DNA of 37,622 nt from Thiopontia sp964415865 (lineage in GTDB: Bacteria; Pseudomonadota; Gammaproteobacteria; GCF-002020875): positions 1 to 37,622 of the forward strand of contig CAYQBY010000014.1 in assembly GCA_964415865.1 (NCBI GenBank). Direction: 5' to 3'. This document shows, piece after piece, positions 15,104 through 24,262 of the stretch. The notes under the pieces are model-generated. The model saw nothing but the letters and a program-made list of their open reading frames with translations. It did not search any database and was not told the origin of the DNA. Made by a program: the position numbers and the translations under genes. Each line of letters begins with the position of its first letter. Position 1 is the first letter of the stretch.

Positions 15104-18100
15104 TGCCAAAGCGTACCGACATTAAAAGCATTCTGATTATTGGTGCAGGCCCGATTGTTATTGGACAGGCGTGTGAGTTTGACTACTCTGGCGCCCAGGC
15201 CTGCAAGGCACTGCGTGAGGAGGGGTTCCGGGTAATTCTGGTCAACTCAAATCCTGCAACGATCATGACCGACCCGGAGATGGCGGACTCGATCTACATC
15301 GAGCCAATTCACTGGGAGACAGTTGAGCGAATTATCGAGAAGGAGCGCCCTGATGCACTGCTCCCAACCATGGGCGGGCAGACCGCACTTAACTGTGCAC
15401 TTGATCTGGAGCGTGAAGGTGTATTGGAGAAGTACGATGTAGAGATGGTTGGTGCAACCAGTAATGCCATCGACAAGGCCGAGGATCGTGAACGTTTCCG
15501 CGATGCAATGCACAAGATAGGGCTGGATACCCCAGATTCCGATATTGCCCACAGCATGGAGGAGGCACAGCAGGTGCAAGCCTCGCTTGGTTTTCCGGTA
15601 ATTATTCGCCCCTCGTTCACCATGGGCGGCAGTGGTGGTGGTATTGCCTACAATCGTGAGGAGTTTGCCGAGATCTGTGAGCGTGGTCTTGACCTCTCCC
15701 CAACCAATGAGTTGTTGATTGAGGAGTCGGTACTGGGTTGGAAAGAGTATGAGATGGAGGTGGTGCGTGACCACAAGGATAACTGCATCATCATCTGCTC
15801 AATCGAGAATTTTGACCCCATGGGGGTCCACACCGGTGACTCTATAACCGTTGCCCCGGCACAGACCCTTACTGACAAGGAGTACCAGATCATGCGTAAC
15901 GCCTCACTGGCGGTACTGCGTGAGATTGGTGTTGATACTGGCGGCTCCAATGTGCAGTTTGCGATCAATCCAGAAAATGGACGGATGATCATCATCGAGA
16001 TGAACCCACGGGTCTCTCGCTCATCAGCGCTGGCATCCAAGGCGACCGGTTTCCCGATTGCCAAGATCGCTGCCAAGCTGGCAATTGGATACACCCTCGA
16101 TGAGTTGCAGAATGAGATTACAGGTGGTGCCACTCCGGCATCATTTGAACCATCTATTGACTATGTGGTAACCAAGATTCCTCGCTTTACCTTTGAGAAA
16201 TTCCCCCAGGCAGAGGCAACCCTCACCACCCAGATGAAGTCAGTTGGTGAGGTGATGGCAATTGGCCGCACCTTCCAGGAGTCGATGCAGAAGGCACTTC
16301 GGGGGCTGGAAACGGGCGCAGACGGGCTGGATGAGAAGATTGCACTTGATGCAGACAATCTGAAAGAGACCCTACGCAAACAGTTGCGTGTACCTGGACC
16401 TGAGCGGATCTGGTATGTGGCTGATGCTTTCCGTGCCGGCTGGTCGATGGAGGAGATCTTTGAGGCAACCTGGATTGACCGTTGGTTCCTGGTGCAGATC
16501 GAGGATCTGCTCAAGGATGAGAAAGAGGTTGCAGCAGGTGCACTAAGTGATCTTGATGCGCTGCAGATGAAACTGCTGAAACGTAAAGGATTCTCGGACC
16601 GACGTCTGGCAACATTGCTGGGGTCTGATGAGCACACAGTACGTAGCCATCGTCACCAGCTGGGTATACGCCCGGTATTTAAGCGGGTCGATACCTGTGC
16701 TGCAGAGTTCCCCACAAATACCGCCTACATGTACTCAACCTATGAGGAGGAGTGTGAATCCAACCCCTCTGACAACAAGAAGATTATGGTGCTTGGTGGA
16801 GGCCCCAACCGGATTGGCCAAGGGATCGAATTTGACTACTGCTGTGTCCACGCGGCGCTGGCAATGCGTGAGGATGGGTACGAGACCATTATGGTCAACT
16901 GTAATCCAGAGACTGTCTCTACCGACTATGATACCTCTGACCGACTCTATTTTGAGCCACTGACTCTGGAGGATGTGCTGGAGGTTGTTGAAACTGAGAA
17001 ACCGGCAGGGGTTATTGTTCAGTATGGTGGTCAGACCCCCCTAAAACTTGCGCTGGATCTTGAAAAGTCAGGAGTGCCAATTATTGGAACCAGCCCTGAT
17101 GCAATCGACCTGGCGGAGGATCGTGAGCGGTTCCAGCAGGCACTAAACAAACTTGGTCTGCTACAGCCACCCAACCGTACTGCTCGTGCAGAGGATGAGG
17201 CTCTGACGCTGGCAGAGGAGATTGGTTATCCGCTGGTTGTGCGCCCATCCTATGTACTGGGTGGACGGGCTATGGAGATTGTCCACGATGCCGAGGGGCT
17301 GCAGACATACTTCCGTGAGGCTGTACAGGTCTCCAATGAGAGCCCCGTACTGCTGGACCGTTTCCTTAATGATGCAATTGAGGTAGATGTGGACGCAATC
17401 TGTGACGGAACGGATGTAGTTATCGGCGGCATCATGCAGCATATTGAGCAGGCTGGAGTTCACTCTGGTGATTCCGCATGCTCACTGCCTCCATACGATC
17501 TCTCGGATGAGGTTCAGGATCGTCTGCGCGAACAGACTTGTGCCATGGCACTTGAATTGAAAGTGTTGGGCCTTATGAATGTTCAGTTTGCGATTCAGAA
17601 GAGAGATGACGAAGAGAATATCTACGTGCTAGAGGTGAATCCACGTGCATCACGCACTGTACCATTTGTATCCAAGGCTATTGGGCGTCCGCTTGCCAAG
17701 GTGGCGGCACGTTGTATGGCAGGACAAACTCTTGTAGAGCAGGGGGTTACTGACGAGATTATTCCAGAGTACTTCTCTGTTAAAGAGGCTGTATTCCCAT
17801 TCGTAAAATTCCCCGGGGTTGACCCCCTGCTTGGTCCAGAGATGAAGTCAACCGGAGAGGTGATGGGGGTTGGGCATAGTTTTGGCGAGGCCTTCGCAAA
17901 ATCACAGCTTGCTGCTGGAGGCCCACTACCACAGTCTGGACGTGCATTTATAAGTGTGCGTGACGGAGATAAAGAGGCAATTGTACAGGTCGCGCAACAG
18001 CTAGTTGATTCAGGTTTTGAGCTGGTTGCAACCAGAGGCACAGCTGATGTGCTTGCTGCTGCCTCAATATCATGTGAGAAAATCAACAAGGTGACAGAGG

Positions 18101-18333
18101 GACGACCCCATATTGTGGATCAGATCAAGAATGATGAGATTGATCTGATTATCAACACCACAGAAGGGAAGCACGCAATTGCCGACTCATACTCAATTCG
18201 TCGTGAAACCCTTAATCACAAGGTTACATACTTCACTACGGTTGCGGGAGCCCAGGCTCTGGCCTATGCTCTTCCAAAACTGAATGACCGTGAGGTCAAC
18301 AGGCTACAAGATCTGCATGGAGTAGTGGCATGA
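15103..18333 (+). CDS. carB: Carbamoyl-phosphate synthase large subunit
   Basis: A 1076-residue synthetase with the duplicated ATP-grasp architecture. The first half makes carboxyphosphate and carbamate, the second phosphorylates carbamate. Each half begins with a conserved GxGP motif: IIGAGPIVIGQACEFDYSG near residue 12, and LGGGPNRIGQGIEFDYCC near 565. The oligomerisation domain lies between (about 400-550), and an MGS-like allosteric domain forms the last 140 residues. Length equals the family norm (1073 in E. coli). It overlaps carA and greA at both ends (TAATG and ATGA), forming a tight carA-carB-greA unit. Confidence 0.98.
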   Translation: MPKRTDIKSILIIGAGPIVIGQACEFDYSGAQACKALREEGFRVILVNSNPATIMTDPEMADSIYIEPIHWETVERIIEKERPDALLPTMGGQTALNCALDLEREGVLEKYDVEMVGATSNAIDKAEDRERFRDAMHKIGLDTPDSDIAHSMEEAQQVQASLGFPVIIRPSFTMGGSGGGIAYNREEFAEICERGLDLSPTNELLIEESVLGWKEYEMEVVRDHKDNCIIICSIENFDPMGVHTGDSITVAPAQTLTDKEYQIMRNASLAVLREIGVDTGGSNVQFAINPENGRMIIIEMNPRVSRSSALASKATGFPIAKIAAKLAIGYTLDELQNEITGGATPASFEPSIDYVVTKIPRFTFEKFPQAEATLTTQMKSVGEVMAIGRTFQESMQKALRGLETGADGLDEKIALDADNLKETLRKQLRVPGPERIWYVADAFRAGWSMEEIFEATWIDRWFLVQIEDLLKDEKEVAAGALSDLDALQMKLLKRKGFSDRRLATLLGSDEHTVRSHRHQLGIRPVFKRVDTCAAEFPTNTAYMYSTYEEECESNPSDNKKIMVLGGGPNRIGQGIEFDYCCVHAALAMREDGYETIMVNCNPETVSTDYDTSDRLYFEPLTLEDVLEVVETEKPAGVIVQYGGQTPLKLALDLEKSGVPIIGTSPDAIDLAEDRERFQQALNKLGLLQPPNRTARAEDEALTLAEEIGYPLVVRPSYVLGGRAMEIVHDAEGLQTYFREAVQVSNESPVLLDRFLNDAIEVDVDAICDGTDVVIGGIMQHIEQAGVHSGDSACSLPPYDLSDEVQDRLREQTCAMALELKVLGLMNVQFAIQKRDDEENIYVLEVNPRASRTVPFVSKAIGRPLAKVAARCMAGQTLVEQGVTDEIIPEYFSVKEAVFPFVKFPGVDPLLGPEMKSTGEVMGVGHSFGEAFAKSQLAAGGPLPQSGRAFISVRDGDKEAIVQVAQQLVDSGFELVATRGTADVLAAASISCEKINKVTEGRPHIVDQIKNDEIDLIINTTEGKHAIADSYSIRRETLNHKVTYFTTVAGAQALAYALPKLNDREVNRLQDLHGVVA

Positions 18334-18809
18334 ACAAGATTCCGGTAACGATAAAGGGTGCGGAGAAGATGCGAGAAGAGTTGCATCGTCTAAAGACGGT
18401 TGATCGTCCGACAGTTGTGGATGATATTGCCGAGGCTCGTGCCCATGGTGATCTCAAGGAGAATGCCGAGTATCACGCAGCACGTGAGCAGCAAGGATTC
18501 ATTGAGGGCAGAATTCAGGATCTGGAGGCAAAGCTGAGCAATGCCCAGGAGATAGATGTAATGACCCTGCCGCAGAATGGGCGTGTGGTTTTCGGGGTTA
18601 CCGTTGATCTGGAGGATGAGGATAGCGGTGACGAGGTGACCTACCAGATTGTTGGAGATGATGAGTCTGATATTAAGGAGGGACGAATCTCAATAAATTC
18701 ACCGATTGCCAGAGCGCTGATTGGCAAGGAGGAGGGGGAGCCTGTAGTGGTTCAGACCCCAGGTGGGACCAGAAATCTGGAGATTGTCGAGATTCGCTAT
18801 ATTGCCTGA
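18330..18809 (+). CDS. greA: Transcription elongation factor GreA
   Basis: A 159-residue factor that stimulates RNA cleavage in backtracked RNA polymerase. The N-terminal coiled coil contains the acidic tip region LKENAEYHAAREQQGFIEGR (residues about 45-64), including the D/E residues that enter the secondary channel. The C-terminal FKBP-like domain ends with TPGGTRNLEIVEIRYI. Length is typical (158). The ATG overlaps the carB stop codon. This carAB-greA linkage is conserved in gammaproteobacteria. Confidence 0.97.
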   Translation: MNKIPVTIKGAEKMREELHRLKTVDRPTVVDDIAEARAHGDLKENAEYHAAREQQGFIEGRIQDLEAKLSNAQEIDVMTLPQNGRVVFGVTVDLEDEDSGDEVTYQIVGDDESDIKEGRISINSPIARALIGKEEGEPVVVQTPGGTRNLEIVEIRYIA

Positions 18810-18860
18810 GAGTAACTGCTCACTCTACAACAGATGTTTTTATCAACGAGTTGGCTGCGC

Positions 18861-19154
18861 CTATCGAGGAATCTGTAGTGAGGGCTTTTTAGCCTTGCGA
18901 TAAAGCAGCGCAGTGTGGCCGATAGTCTGAACCAGGGTGGCACCGCTTTTGGCAACCAGCTCCTCAATCAGATTTTTACGCTCCTCACGGTCTCCCGCAC
19001 CAACCTTGATCTTTATCAGCTCATGGTGCTCAAGGGTCTGGTCAAGCTCGGCAAGCACCCCTTCTGATAAGCCGTTTCCACCAACTGTAACCAGTGGATG
19101 GAGGTCATGCCCCAGTCCGCGAAGGTGACGTTTCTGTTTTCCTGTAAGATTCAT
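18861..19154 (-). CDS. yhbY: Ribosome-associated RNA-binding protein YhbY (CRM domain)
   Basis: A 97-residue CRS1/YhbY domain protein that associates with pre-50S particles in E. coli. It begins MNLTGKQKRHLRGLGHDLHP and includes VTVGGNGLSEGVLAELDQTL, HELIKIKV and the GxxG-like end of the fold near GATLVQTIGHTALLYR. Length equals the E. coli protein (97). It is convergent with greA and divergent from rlmE, the usual neighbourhood. The 51-base gap to greA has only a weak hairpin (AGAGT with ACTCT). Confidence 0.95.
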   Translation of the reverse strand: MNLTGKQKRHLRGLGHDLHPLVTVGGNGLSEGVLAELDQTLEHHELIKIKVGAGDREERKNLIEELVAKSGATLVQTIGHTALLYRKAKKPSLQIPR

Positions 19155-19424
19155 AATTGTTTGAAAAGCTTGTTACCCAAATCCCCGCTTAGAAACATAG
19201 TGTAATGTGCGACACATTGATTCATAGAACAAATTTGCGACCGCGTGCTGTACTTATCCTTAGAGGACCGCGAGCACAGCTCGTAGTGTTCCTGATACAG
19301 CCAAAGGAGTAAATATTGTTATATGGAGCAATAGGTTGTGCAGTATACATGTTTATAGGCGAGGACTTGGGTATTAGGCATATCTCTGTAAATGGGGTGC
19401 GTATGGTAATGTCGAGAATTTACA

Positions 19425-20045
19425 ATGGCAAGAAGTAAAAGTAGTAGCCGTTGGCTACAGGAACATTTTGATGATGAGTTTGTAAAACGATCTCAGGTAG
19501 ATGGATATCGCTCGCGCGCAGTCTACAAGCTGTTGGAGATTGACAAGAAAGACCATTTGCTGCGACCTGGCCAGAGAGTTGTAGATCTGGGGGCCGCCCC
19601 AGGTGGCTGGACTCAGGTTGCGGTACAAAAAACAGGCAAGGGCGGATCTGTGGTAGCCATGGATCTGCTGGATATAGAGCCGATACCGGGTGCAACATTC
19701 TTGCAGGGTGACTTCAGGGATGATGATGTCCTGGAAAAACTGCTTGAGATTGTGGGGGCGGAGCAGGTCGATCTGGTTCTATCCGATATGGCTCCAAATA
19801 TGAGTGGGGTGAGTGCAGTGGACATTCCTCGCGCCATGCTGCTTGTTGAGATGGCTCACGATTTTGCAAGACAAAACCTGAAAAAAGGCGGAGATCTTCT
19901 AATGAAGGTATTTCAGGGCGATGGTTTTGATGAACTGCTCCGTGCCCTGAGAGTGGATTTTTCCGTAGTAATTACAAGAAAACCAAAGGCATCGAGAAAT
20001 CGCAGTCGAGAGGTCTATATCTTGGCCAGAAAATTCAGGGGCTGA
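19425..20045 (+). CDS. rlmE: 23S rRNA (uridine-2'-O)-methyltransferase RlmE (RrmJ/FtsJ)
   Basis: A 206-residue methyltransferase that modifies U2552 in the 23S A loop at a late stage of 50S assembly. The SAM motif is VVDLGAAPGGWTQ (52-64). The catalytic K-D-K-E tetrad is visible as Lys35, Asp121 (in LSDMAPNMSG), Lys161 (MKVFQG) and Glu196 (RSREVYIL), each three residues before the E. coli position. Length is typical (209). It is followed by ftsH as in E. coli, but here the clear heat-shock promoter lies between rlmE and ftsH. The 270 bases upstream hold a CGAGC/GCTCG hairpin at 19271-19283 and no convincing promoter. Confidence 0.97.
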   Translation: MARSKSSSRWLQEHFDDEFVKRSQVDGYRSRAVYKLLEIDKKDHLLRPGQRVVDLGAAPGGWTQVAVQKTGKGGSVVAMDLLDIEPIPGATFLQGDFRDDDVLEKLLEIVGAEQVDLVLSDMAPNMSGVSAVDIPRAMLLVEMAHDFARQNLKKGGDLLMKVFQGDGFDELLRALRVDFSVVITRKPKASRNRSREVYILARKFRG

Positions 20046-20059
20046 TGTGCAGAGTACCA

Positions 20060-20088
20060 CTTGAATTCAGTTATACTTGCCCCCATAC
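20060..20088 (+). promoter_or_regulatory. Sigma-32-type heat-shock promoter of ftsH
   Basis: CTTGAAT (20060-20066), 14 bases, CCCCATAC (20081-20088), one base from the RpoH consensus at the -10. The predicted start is near 20095, about 29 bases before the ftsH start codon. E. coli ftsH is also sigma-32 dependent, but from a promoter upstream of rlmE. Confidence 0.78.
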
Positions 20089-20123
20089 AGTAGAGATACC
20101 AATAAAATACAGGAAGATTCACC

Positions 20124-22055
20124 TTGAATGACATGATGAAAAATATTCTCCTATGGGTCGTTATTGCGACGGTCCTTATGTCTGTTTTTAACAGTTTTGG
20201 GCCCCGCAACAGTAATTCACAAAGTGTGGAGTATTCACAATTTATCACCGATGTCCGTCAAGGGCGAGTGAGTCGTGTTGATATCGAGGGTAGAGTGTTG
20301 AAGGGCGTTAATAGCTCTGGACAGTCATTTACCTCATATGATCCAGGTGATCGTGGATTGATTGGTGACCTTATTGATAACGGCGTGGCGATTAATGCAC
20401 AGCCCCCTGAGCAGCAGGGGATGTTGATGCAGATATTTATCTCCTGGTTCCCAATGCTGCTGTTGATTGCAGTCTGGATATTCTTTATGCGTCAGATGCA
20501 GGGTGGCATGGGCGGTAAGGGTGGACCAATGTCATTTGGCAAGAGCAAGGCGCGTCTTCTCAATGAGGATCAGGTGCAGGTCACTTTTGCTGATGTTGCC
20601 GGCGTGGAGGAGGCCAAGGAGGAGGTATCAGAGTTGGTAGACTTTCTGCAGGATCCAGGAAAGTTCCAGAAACTTGGGGGCAAGATTCCACGTGGTGTTC
20701 TACTGACAGGTTCTCCTGGTACTGGTAAGACACTGCTTGCCAAGGCTATTGCAGGTGAGGCCAAGGTTCCTTTCTTTACCATCTCTGGATCAGATTTTGT
20801 GGAGATGTTTGTGGGTGTTGGTGCCTCTCGGGTGCGTGATATGTTCGAGCAGGCCAAGAAAAATGCCCCATGTATCATCTTCATTGATGAGATAGATGCG
20901 GTGGGCCGTCATCGTGGTGCAGGTCTGGGTGGTGGACATGATGAGCGTGAGCAGACTCTCAACCAGTTACTGGTTGAGATGGATGGTTTTGAGGCAAATG
21001 ACGGGGTTATTGTGATTGCTGCTACCAACCGCCCCGATGTGCTTGATCCTGCACTCCTGCGACCAGGACGTTTTGATCGTCAGGTGGTGGTGCCTCTGCC
21101 GGATGTGCGTGGCCGTGAGCAGATTATCAAGGTCCACATGAACAAGGTTCCGGTTGCCAAGAATGTAAAACCCAAGGTGCTGGCACGCGGTACCCCTGGT
21201 TTCTCAGGCGCAGATCTGGCCAACCTGGTTAATGAGGCCGCACTATTTGCTGCAAAGGCTGGCAAACGTCTGGTCAATATGGCTGAGTTTGAAAAAGCCA
21301 AGGATAAAATTATGATGGGGGCAGAGCGCCGCTCCATGGTGATGAGTGATGATGAGAAAGCTCTTACGGCATTTCATGAGGCAGGCCATGCAATTGTTGG
21401 ACTGTCTGTGCCCGATCATGATCCAGTCTACAAGGTGACAATCATCCCTCGTGGACGCGCCCTTGGTGTGACCATGTTTCTTCCCGAGGGTGATCGTTAC
21501 AGTCACAGTAAGCAGCGTCTTGAGAGCCAGATATCCAGTCTGTTTGGTGGACGAATTGCCGAGGAGATGGTGTTTGGTAAGGATTCTGTAACTACTGGTG
21601 CATCCAATGATATTGAGCGCGCTACCGATATTGCACGCAATATGGTTACCAAGTGGGGGCTCTCGGATAAGCTGGGGCCATTAACCTATGCTGAGGAGGA
21701 GGGTGAGGTCTTTTTGGGGCGTTCGGTTACCAAACATAAAGAGGTCTCTGATGAAACAGCTCATCTGATTGATGAGGAGATCAGAGCCCTGATTGACCGC
21801 AACTACAAACGTTCAGAGACGATTCTGGAAGAGAACCGTGACAAGCTGGATATGATGGCTGATGCCCTGATTCGTTATGAGACCATTGATGAGAATCAGA
21901 TCAAGGACATCATGAATGGACGAGCACCGCAGCCACCAGAAGACTGGAGTGATTCAGATGATGATGGTGGGGTGGATAAGCCGATTCCTGTGGAGACATC
22001 CTCAACAGAGAAGGGCTCTGATCCTTCTGTTGGTGGGCCAGCCAATCAGCACTAG
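20124..22055 (+). CDS. ftsH: ATP-dependent zinc metalloprotease FtsH
   Basis: A 643-residue inner-membrane AAA+ protease that degrades membrane proteins and regulators; in E. coli these include sigma-32 and LpxC. Two membrane helices (about 7-25 and 102-122) flank a periplasmic domain. Walker A is GSPGTGKT (196-203), Walker B IIFIDEIDA (251-259), and the zinc site HEAGH (418-422). The Walker A has Ser where most homologues have Pro. I chose the TTG at 20124 because AGGAAG is about eight bases upstream; the ATG at 20133 would be too far. The last 45 residues are acidic and variable. Confidence 0.96.
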   Translation: MNDMMKNILLWVVIATVLMSVFNSFGPRNSNSQSVEYSQFITDVRQGRVSRVDIEGRVLKGVNSSGQSFTSYDPGDRGLIGDLIDNGVAINAQPPEQQGMLMQIFISWFPMLLLIAVWIFFMRQMQGGMGGKGGPMSFGKSKARLLNEDQVQVTFADVAGVEEAKEEVSELVDFLQDPGKFQKLGGKIPRGVLLTGSPGTGKTLLAKAIAGEAKVPFFTISGSDFVEMFVGVGASRVRDMFEQAKKNAPCIIFIDEIDAVGRHRGAGLGGGHDEREQTLNQLLVEMDGFEANDGVIVIAATNRPDVLDPALLRPGRFDRQVVVPLPDVRGREQIIKVHMNKVPVAKNVKPKVLARGTPGFSGADLANLVNEAALFAAKAGKRLVNMAEFEKAKDKIMMGAERRSMVMSDDEKALTAFHEAGHAIVGLSVPDHDPVYKVTIIPRGRALGVTMFLPEGDRYSHSKQRLESQISSLFGGRIAEEMVFGKDSVTTGASNDIERATDIARNMVTKWGLSDKLGPLTYAEEEGEVFLGRSVTKHKEVSDETAHLIDEEIRALIDRNYKRSETILEENRDKLDMMADALIRYETIDENQIKDIMNGRAPQPPEDWSDSDDDGGVDKPIPVETSSTEKGSDPSVGGPANQH

Positions 22056-22851
22056 TAATGCCCGGCCCCAGATTATGGGGATCCTGAATGTAACACCAGA
22101 CTCCTTCTCCGATGGTGGGGAGTACACCGTTCTGGATTCAGCACTGTCAAAGGCCATGACTATGGTTGATGATGGTGTCGATATTATCGATATTGGTGGT
22201 GAATCAACTCGCCCTGGTGCGTCAGCAGTGTCGGCTGAGGAGGAGTTGCAGAGGGTTATTCCTGTGGTTGAGGCTCTTCATCAAGGCAGTGATGTCTCCA
22301 TATCTGTTGATACCAGCAAGCCGGAGGTTATGGAGGCAGCCGTAAAAGCGGGTGCTAACCTTATTAATGATGTTCGTGCGCTTCAGGAGGAGGGTGCCAT
22401 GGAGATGGCGGTAGCACTGAATGTCTCTGTATGTTTGATGCATATGCAGGGACAGCCACGTACCATGCAGAAATCCCCGGAGTATGAGGATGTCACGGAT
22501 GATGTTATCAAGTTCCTTAGGGGTAGGGTTGCCGACTGTGAGCTGGCAGGAATATCACGCTCAAATCTGTTGGTAGATCCCGGGTTTGGATTTGGTAAAC
22601 GCCTTGAGCACAATCTGCAGCTCTTGAGAGAGCTCGGAAAGTTTAAGGAGATGGATCTGCCCTTGCTTGTTGGAATATCAAGAAAATCAATGATAGGGGC
22701 GCTACTTGATGATGCGCCGATTGAGGATAGAGTATGGGGTAGTGTTGGGGCAGCAGTGGTTGCCGTAGAGCGTGGGGCAGATATTGTGCGGGTACATGAT
22801 GTAAAAGAGACCAGGGAAGCACTATTGGGTGCGGGTCTAATTGGGGAATAG
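22033..22851 (+). CDS. folP: Dihydropteroate synthase
   Basis: Condenses p-aminobenzoate with dihydropterin pyrophosphate in folate synthesis; the sulfonamide target. The core begins IMGILNVTPDSFSDGG, with Asn19 of NVTPDS binding pyrophosphate-Mg. Later motifs are IDIGGESTRPGA, SVDTSKPEVMEAAVKAGA, NDVRALQ, LMHMQG, DPGFGFGK and GISRKS. The start is uncertain. A GTG at 22033 gives 272 residues with the usual 14-residue lead before MGILN and overlaps ftsH by 23 bases; TTG at 22030 and ATG at 22075 (258 residues) are alternatives, none with a good Shine-Dalgarno. ftsH-folP-glmM order is conserved. Confidence 0.93.
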   Translation: MGQPISTSNARPQIMGILNVTPDSFSDGGEYTVLDSALSKAMTMVDDGVDIIDIGGESTRPGASAVSAEEELQRVIPVVEALHQGSDVSISVDTSKPEVMEAAVKAGANLINDVRALQEEGAMEMAVALNVSVCLMHMQGQPRTMQKSPEYEDVTDDVIKFLRGRVADCELAGISRSNLLVDPGFGFGKRLEHNLQLLRELGKFKEMDLPLLVGISRKSMIGALLDDAPIEDRVWGSVGAAVVAVERGADIVRVHDVKETREALLGAGLIGE

Positions 22852-22856
22852 AGGGA

Positions 22857-24194
22857 ATGAGTAGAAAATATTTTGGTACTGATGGAATACGTGGCAGAGT
22901 GGGAGAGTCACCAATAACCCCAGATTTTGCCATGCGTCTTGGATATGCTGCCGGCAAGGTTTTATCCAGAGATGGTCAGGGAATGGTGCTTATCGGCAAA
23001 GATACCCGGATCTCTGGATATATGTTCGAGTCTGCTCTTGAGGCAGGGTTCTCTGCCGCAGGAGTTGATGTTGGTCTGTTGGGGCCAATGCCAACCCCGG
23101 CTGTGGCCTATCTGACTCGTACCCTGCGGGCACTTGCCGGTGTAGTAATCAGTGCATCCCATAATCCGTTTTACGATAATGGATTCAAGTTCTTCTCTGC
23201 TGATGGTAAAAAATTACCTGACAGCTGGGAGCGTGAGGTTGAGGCCATGTTACAAGAACCCATGGATACAGTTGAATCATCCTCTCTTGGCAAGGCGCGG
23301 CGTGTGGACGATGCCCCAGGAAGATATATTGAGTTCTGCAAAAGCACTGTTCCTGCAGGGTTCTCACTGCATGGTCTTAAACTGGTGGTTGACTGTGCCA
23401 ATGGTGCCACCTATGCGACAGCCCCATATGTGTTTACCGAGCTCGGTGCAGAGGTTGTAGTGATAGGTGATAGCCCTGATGGGTTGAATATTAACCATGA
23501 GATTGGTTCTACCCATCCGGATGTGATGGCGGAGATGGTCAGAAAACATGATGCAGATCTTGGAATTGCCCTGGACGGTGATGGAGATCGATGCATTATG
23601 GTGGATGGTGATGGCGAGATTGTGGATGGTGATCTGCTTCTCTATATTATTGCCCGTTCACGGCAGCAGCAGAATATATTGAGTGGACCAGTGGTTGGAA
23701 CTCTGATGACCAATCTTGGTGTAGAACATGCGTATGCAAATCATCAAATCCCGTTTATGAGAGCGGCAGTGGGCGATCGATATGTCTTGGAGATGCTGGA
23801 GGCTAATGGTGGGGTTGTTGGGGGAGAGTCATCTGGTCATATGATCTGTCTTGATCGAACCACAACTGGCGACGGTATTGTCAGTGCCCTACAGGTTTTA
23901 TTCGAGATAGTGGAGAGCGGAAAAACCATTAACCAGTTAACGGAAGGAGTGGCTCTATATCCCCAAAAAATGGTAAATGTGCCACTTAAGAGTAGAGAGG
24001 TTTCCGATAGCAGGTTGATTCAACAGGCAGTTGAATCTGCAGAAGAGAAACTTGGGGAGAGGGGGCGTATTCTGTTGCGTCCATCAGGCACAGAGCCACT
24101 GGTTCGGGTTATGGTAGAAGGGCAAGATGAGGAAGAGGTCTTCTCTCTGGCTGATGAGTTGGCTGGTGTGGTCCGCCAAGAGGTGGGAAGCTAA
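22857..24194 (+). CDS. glmM: Phosphoglucosamine mutase
   Basis: A 445-residue alpha-phosphohexomutase that converts glucosamine-6-phosphate to glucosamine-1-phosphate for UDP-GlcNAc, hence peptidoglycan and LPS. It begins RKYFGTDGIRGRVG. The active phosphoserine is Ser101 in ISASHNP. The Mg2+ loop DGDGDR is at 240-245, the sugar loop GGESSGH follows, and the phosphate-binding RPSGTEPLVRVMVEG is near the C-terminus. Length is exactly typical (445 in E. coli). It starts five bases after the folP stop. Confidence 0.97.
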   Translation: MSRKYFGTDGIRGRVGESPITPDFAMRLGYAAGKVLSRDGQGMVLIGKDTRISGYMFESALEAGFSAAGVDVGLLGPMPTPAVAYLTRTLRALAGVVISASHNPFYDNGFKFFSADGKKLPDSWEREVEAMLQEPMDTVESSSLGKARRVDDAPGRYIEFCKSTVPAGFSLHGLKLVVDCANGATYATAPYVFTELGAEVVVIGDSPDGLNINHEIGSTHPDVMAEMVRKHDADLGIALDGDGDRCIMVDGDGEIVDGDLLLYIIARSRQQQNILSGPVVGTLMTNLGVEHAYANHQIPFMRAAVGDRYVLEMLEANGGVVGGESSGHMICLDRTTTGDGIVSALQVLFEIVESGKTINQLTEGVALYPQKMVNVPLKSREVSDSRLIQQAVESAEEKLGERGRILLRPSGTEPLVRVMVEGQDEEEVFSLADELAGVVRQEVGS

Positions 24195-24211
24195 TTTAGA
24201 TTGATTTATTG

Positions 24212-24236
24212 GTGGTGAATCGATAAGATTCGCCGC
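24212..24236 (+). promoter_or_regulatory. Ten-base-pair hairpin between glmM and tpiA
   Basis: GTGGTGAATC (24212-24221) pairs with GATTCGCCGC (24227-24236) over ten consecutive positions, two of them G-U, around the loop GATAA. No T run follows, so it is not a standard terminator. It could be a processing site or mRNA stabiliser ahead of tpiA, whose Shine-Dalgarno GGAAGGGAG lies downstream. Confidence 0.5.
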
Positions 24237-24262
24237 TGCAATTTCGTGGAAGGGAGTTACCA

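Noticed and set aside
21916..22074. Long N-terminal extension of folP inside ftsH
   Set aside because: The region encodes the conserved reading frame of FtsH and the added residues do not resemble dihydropteroate synthase.
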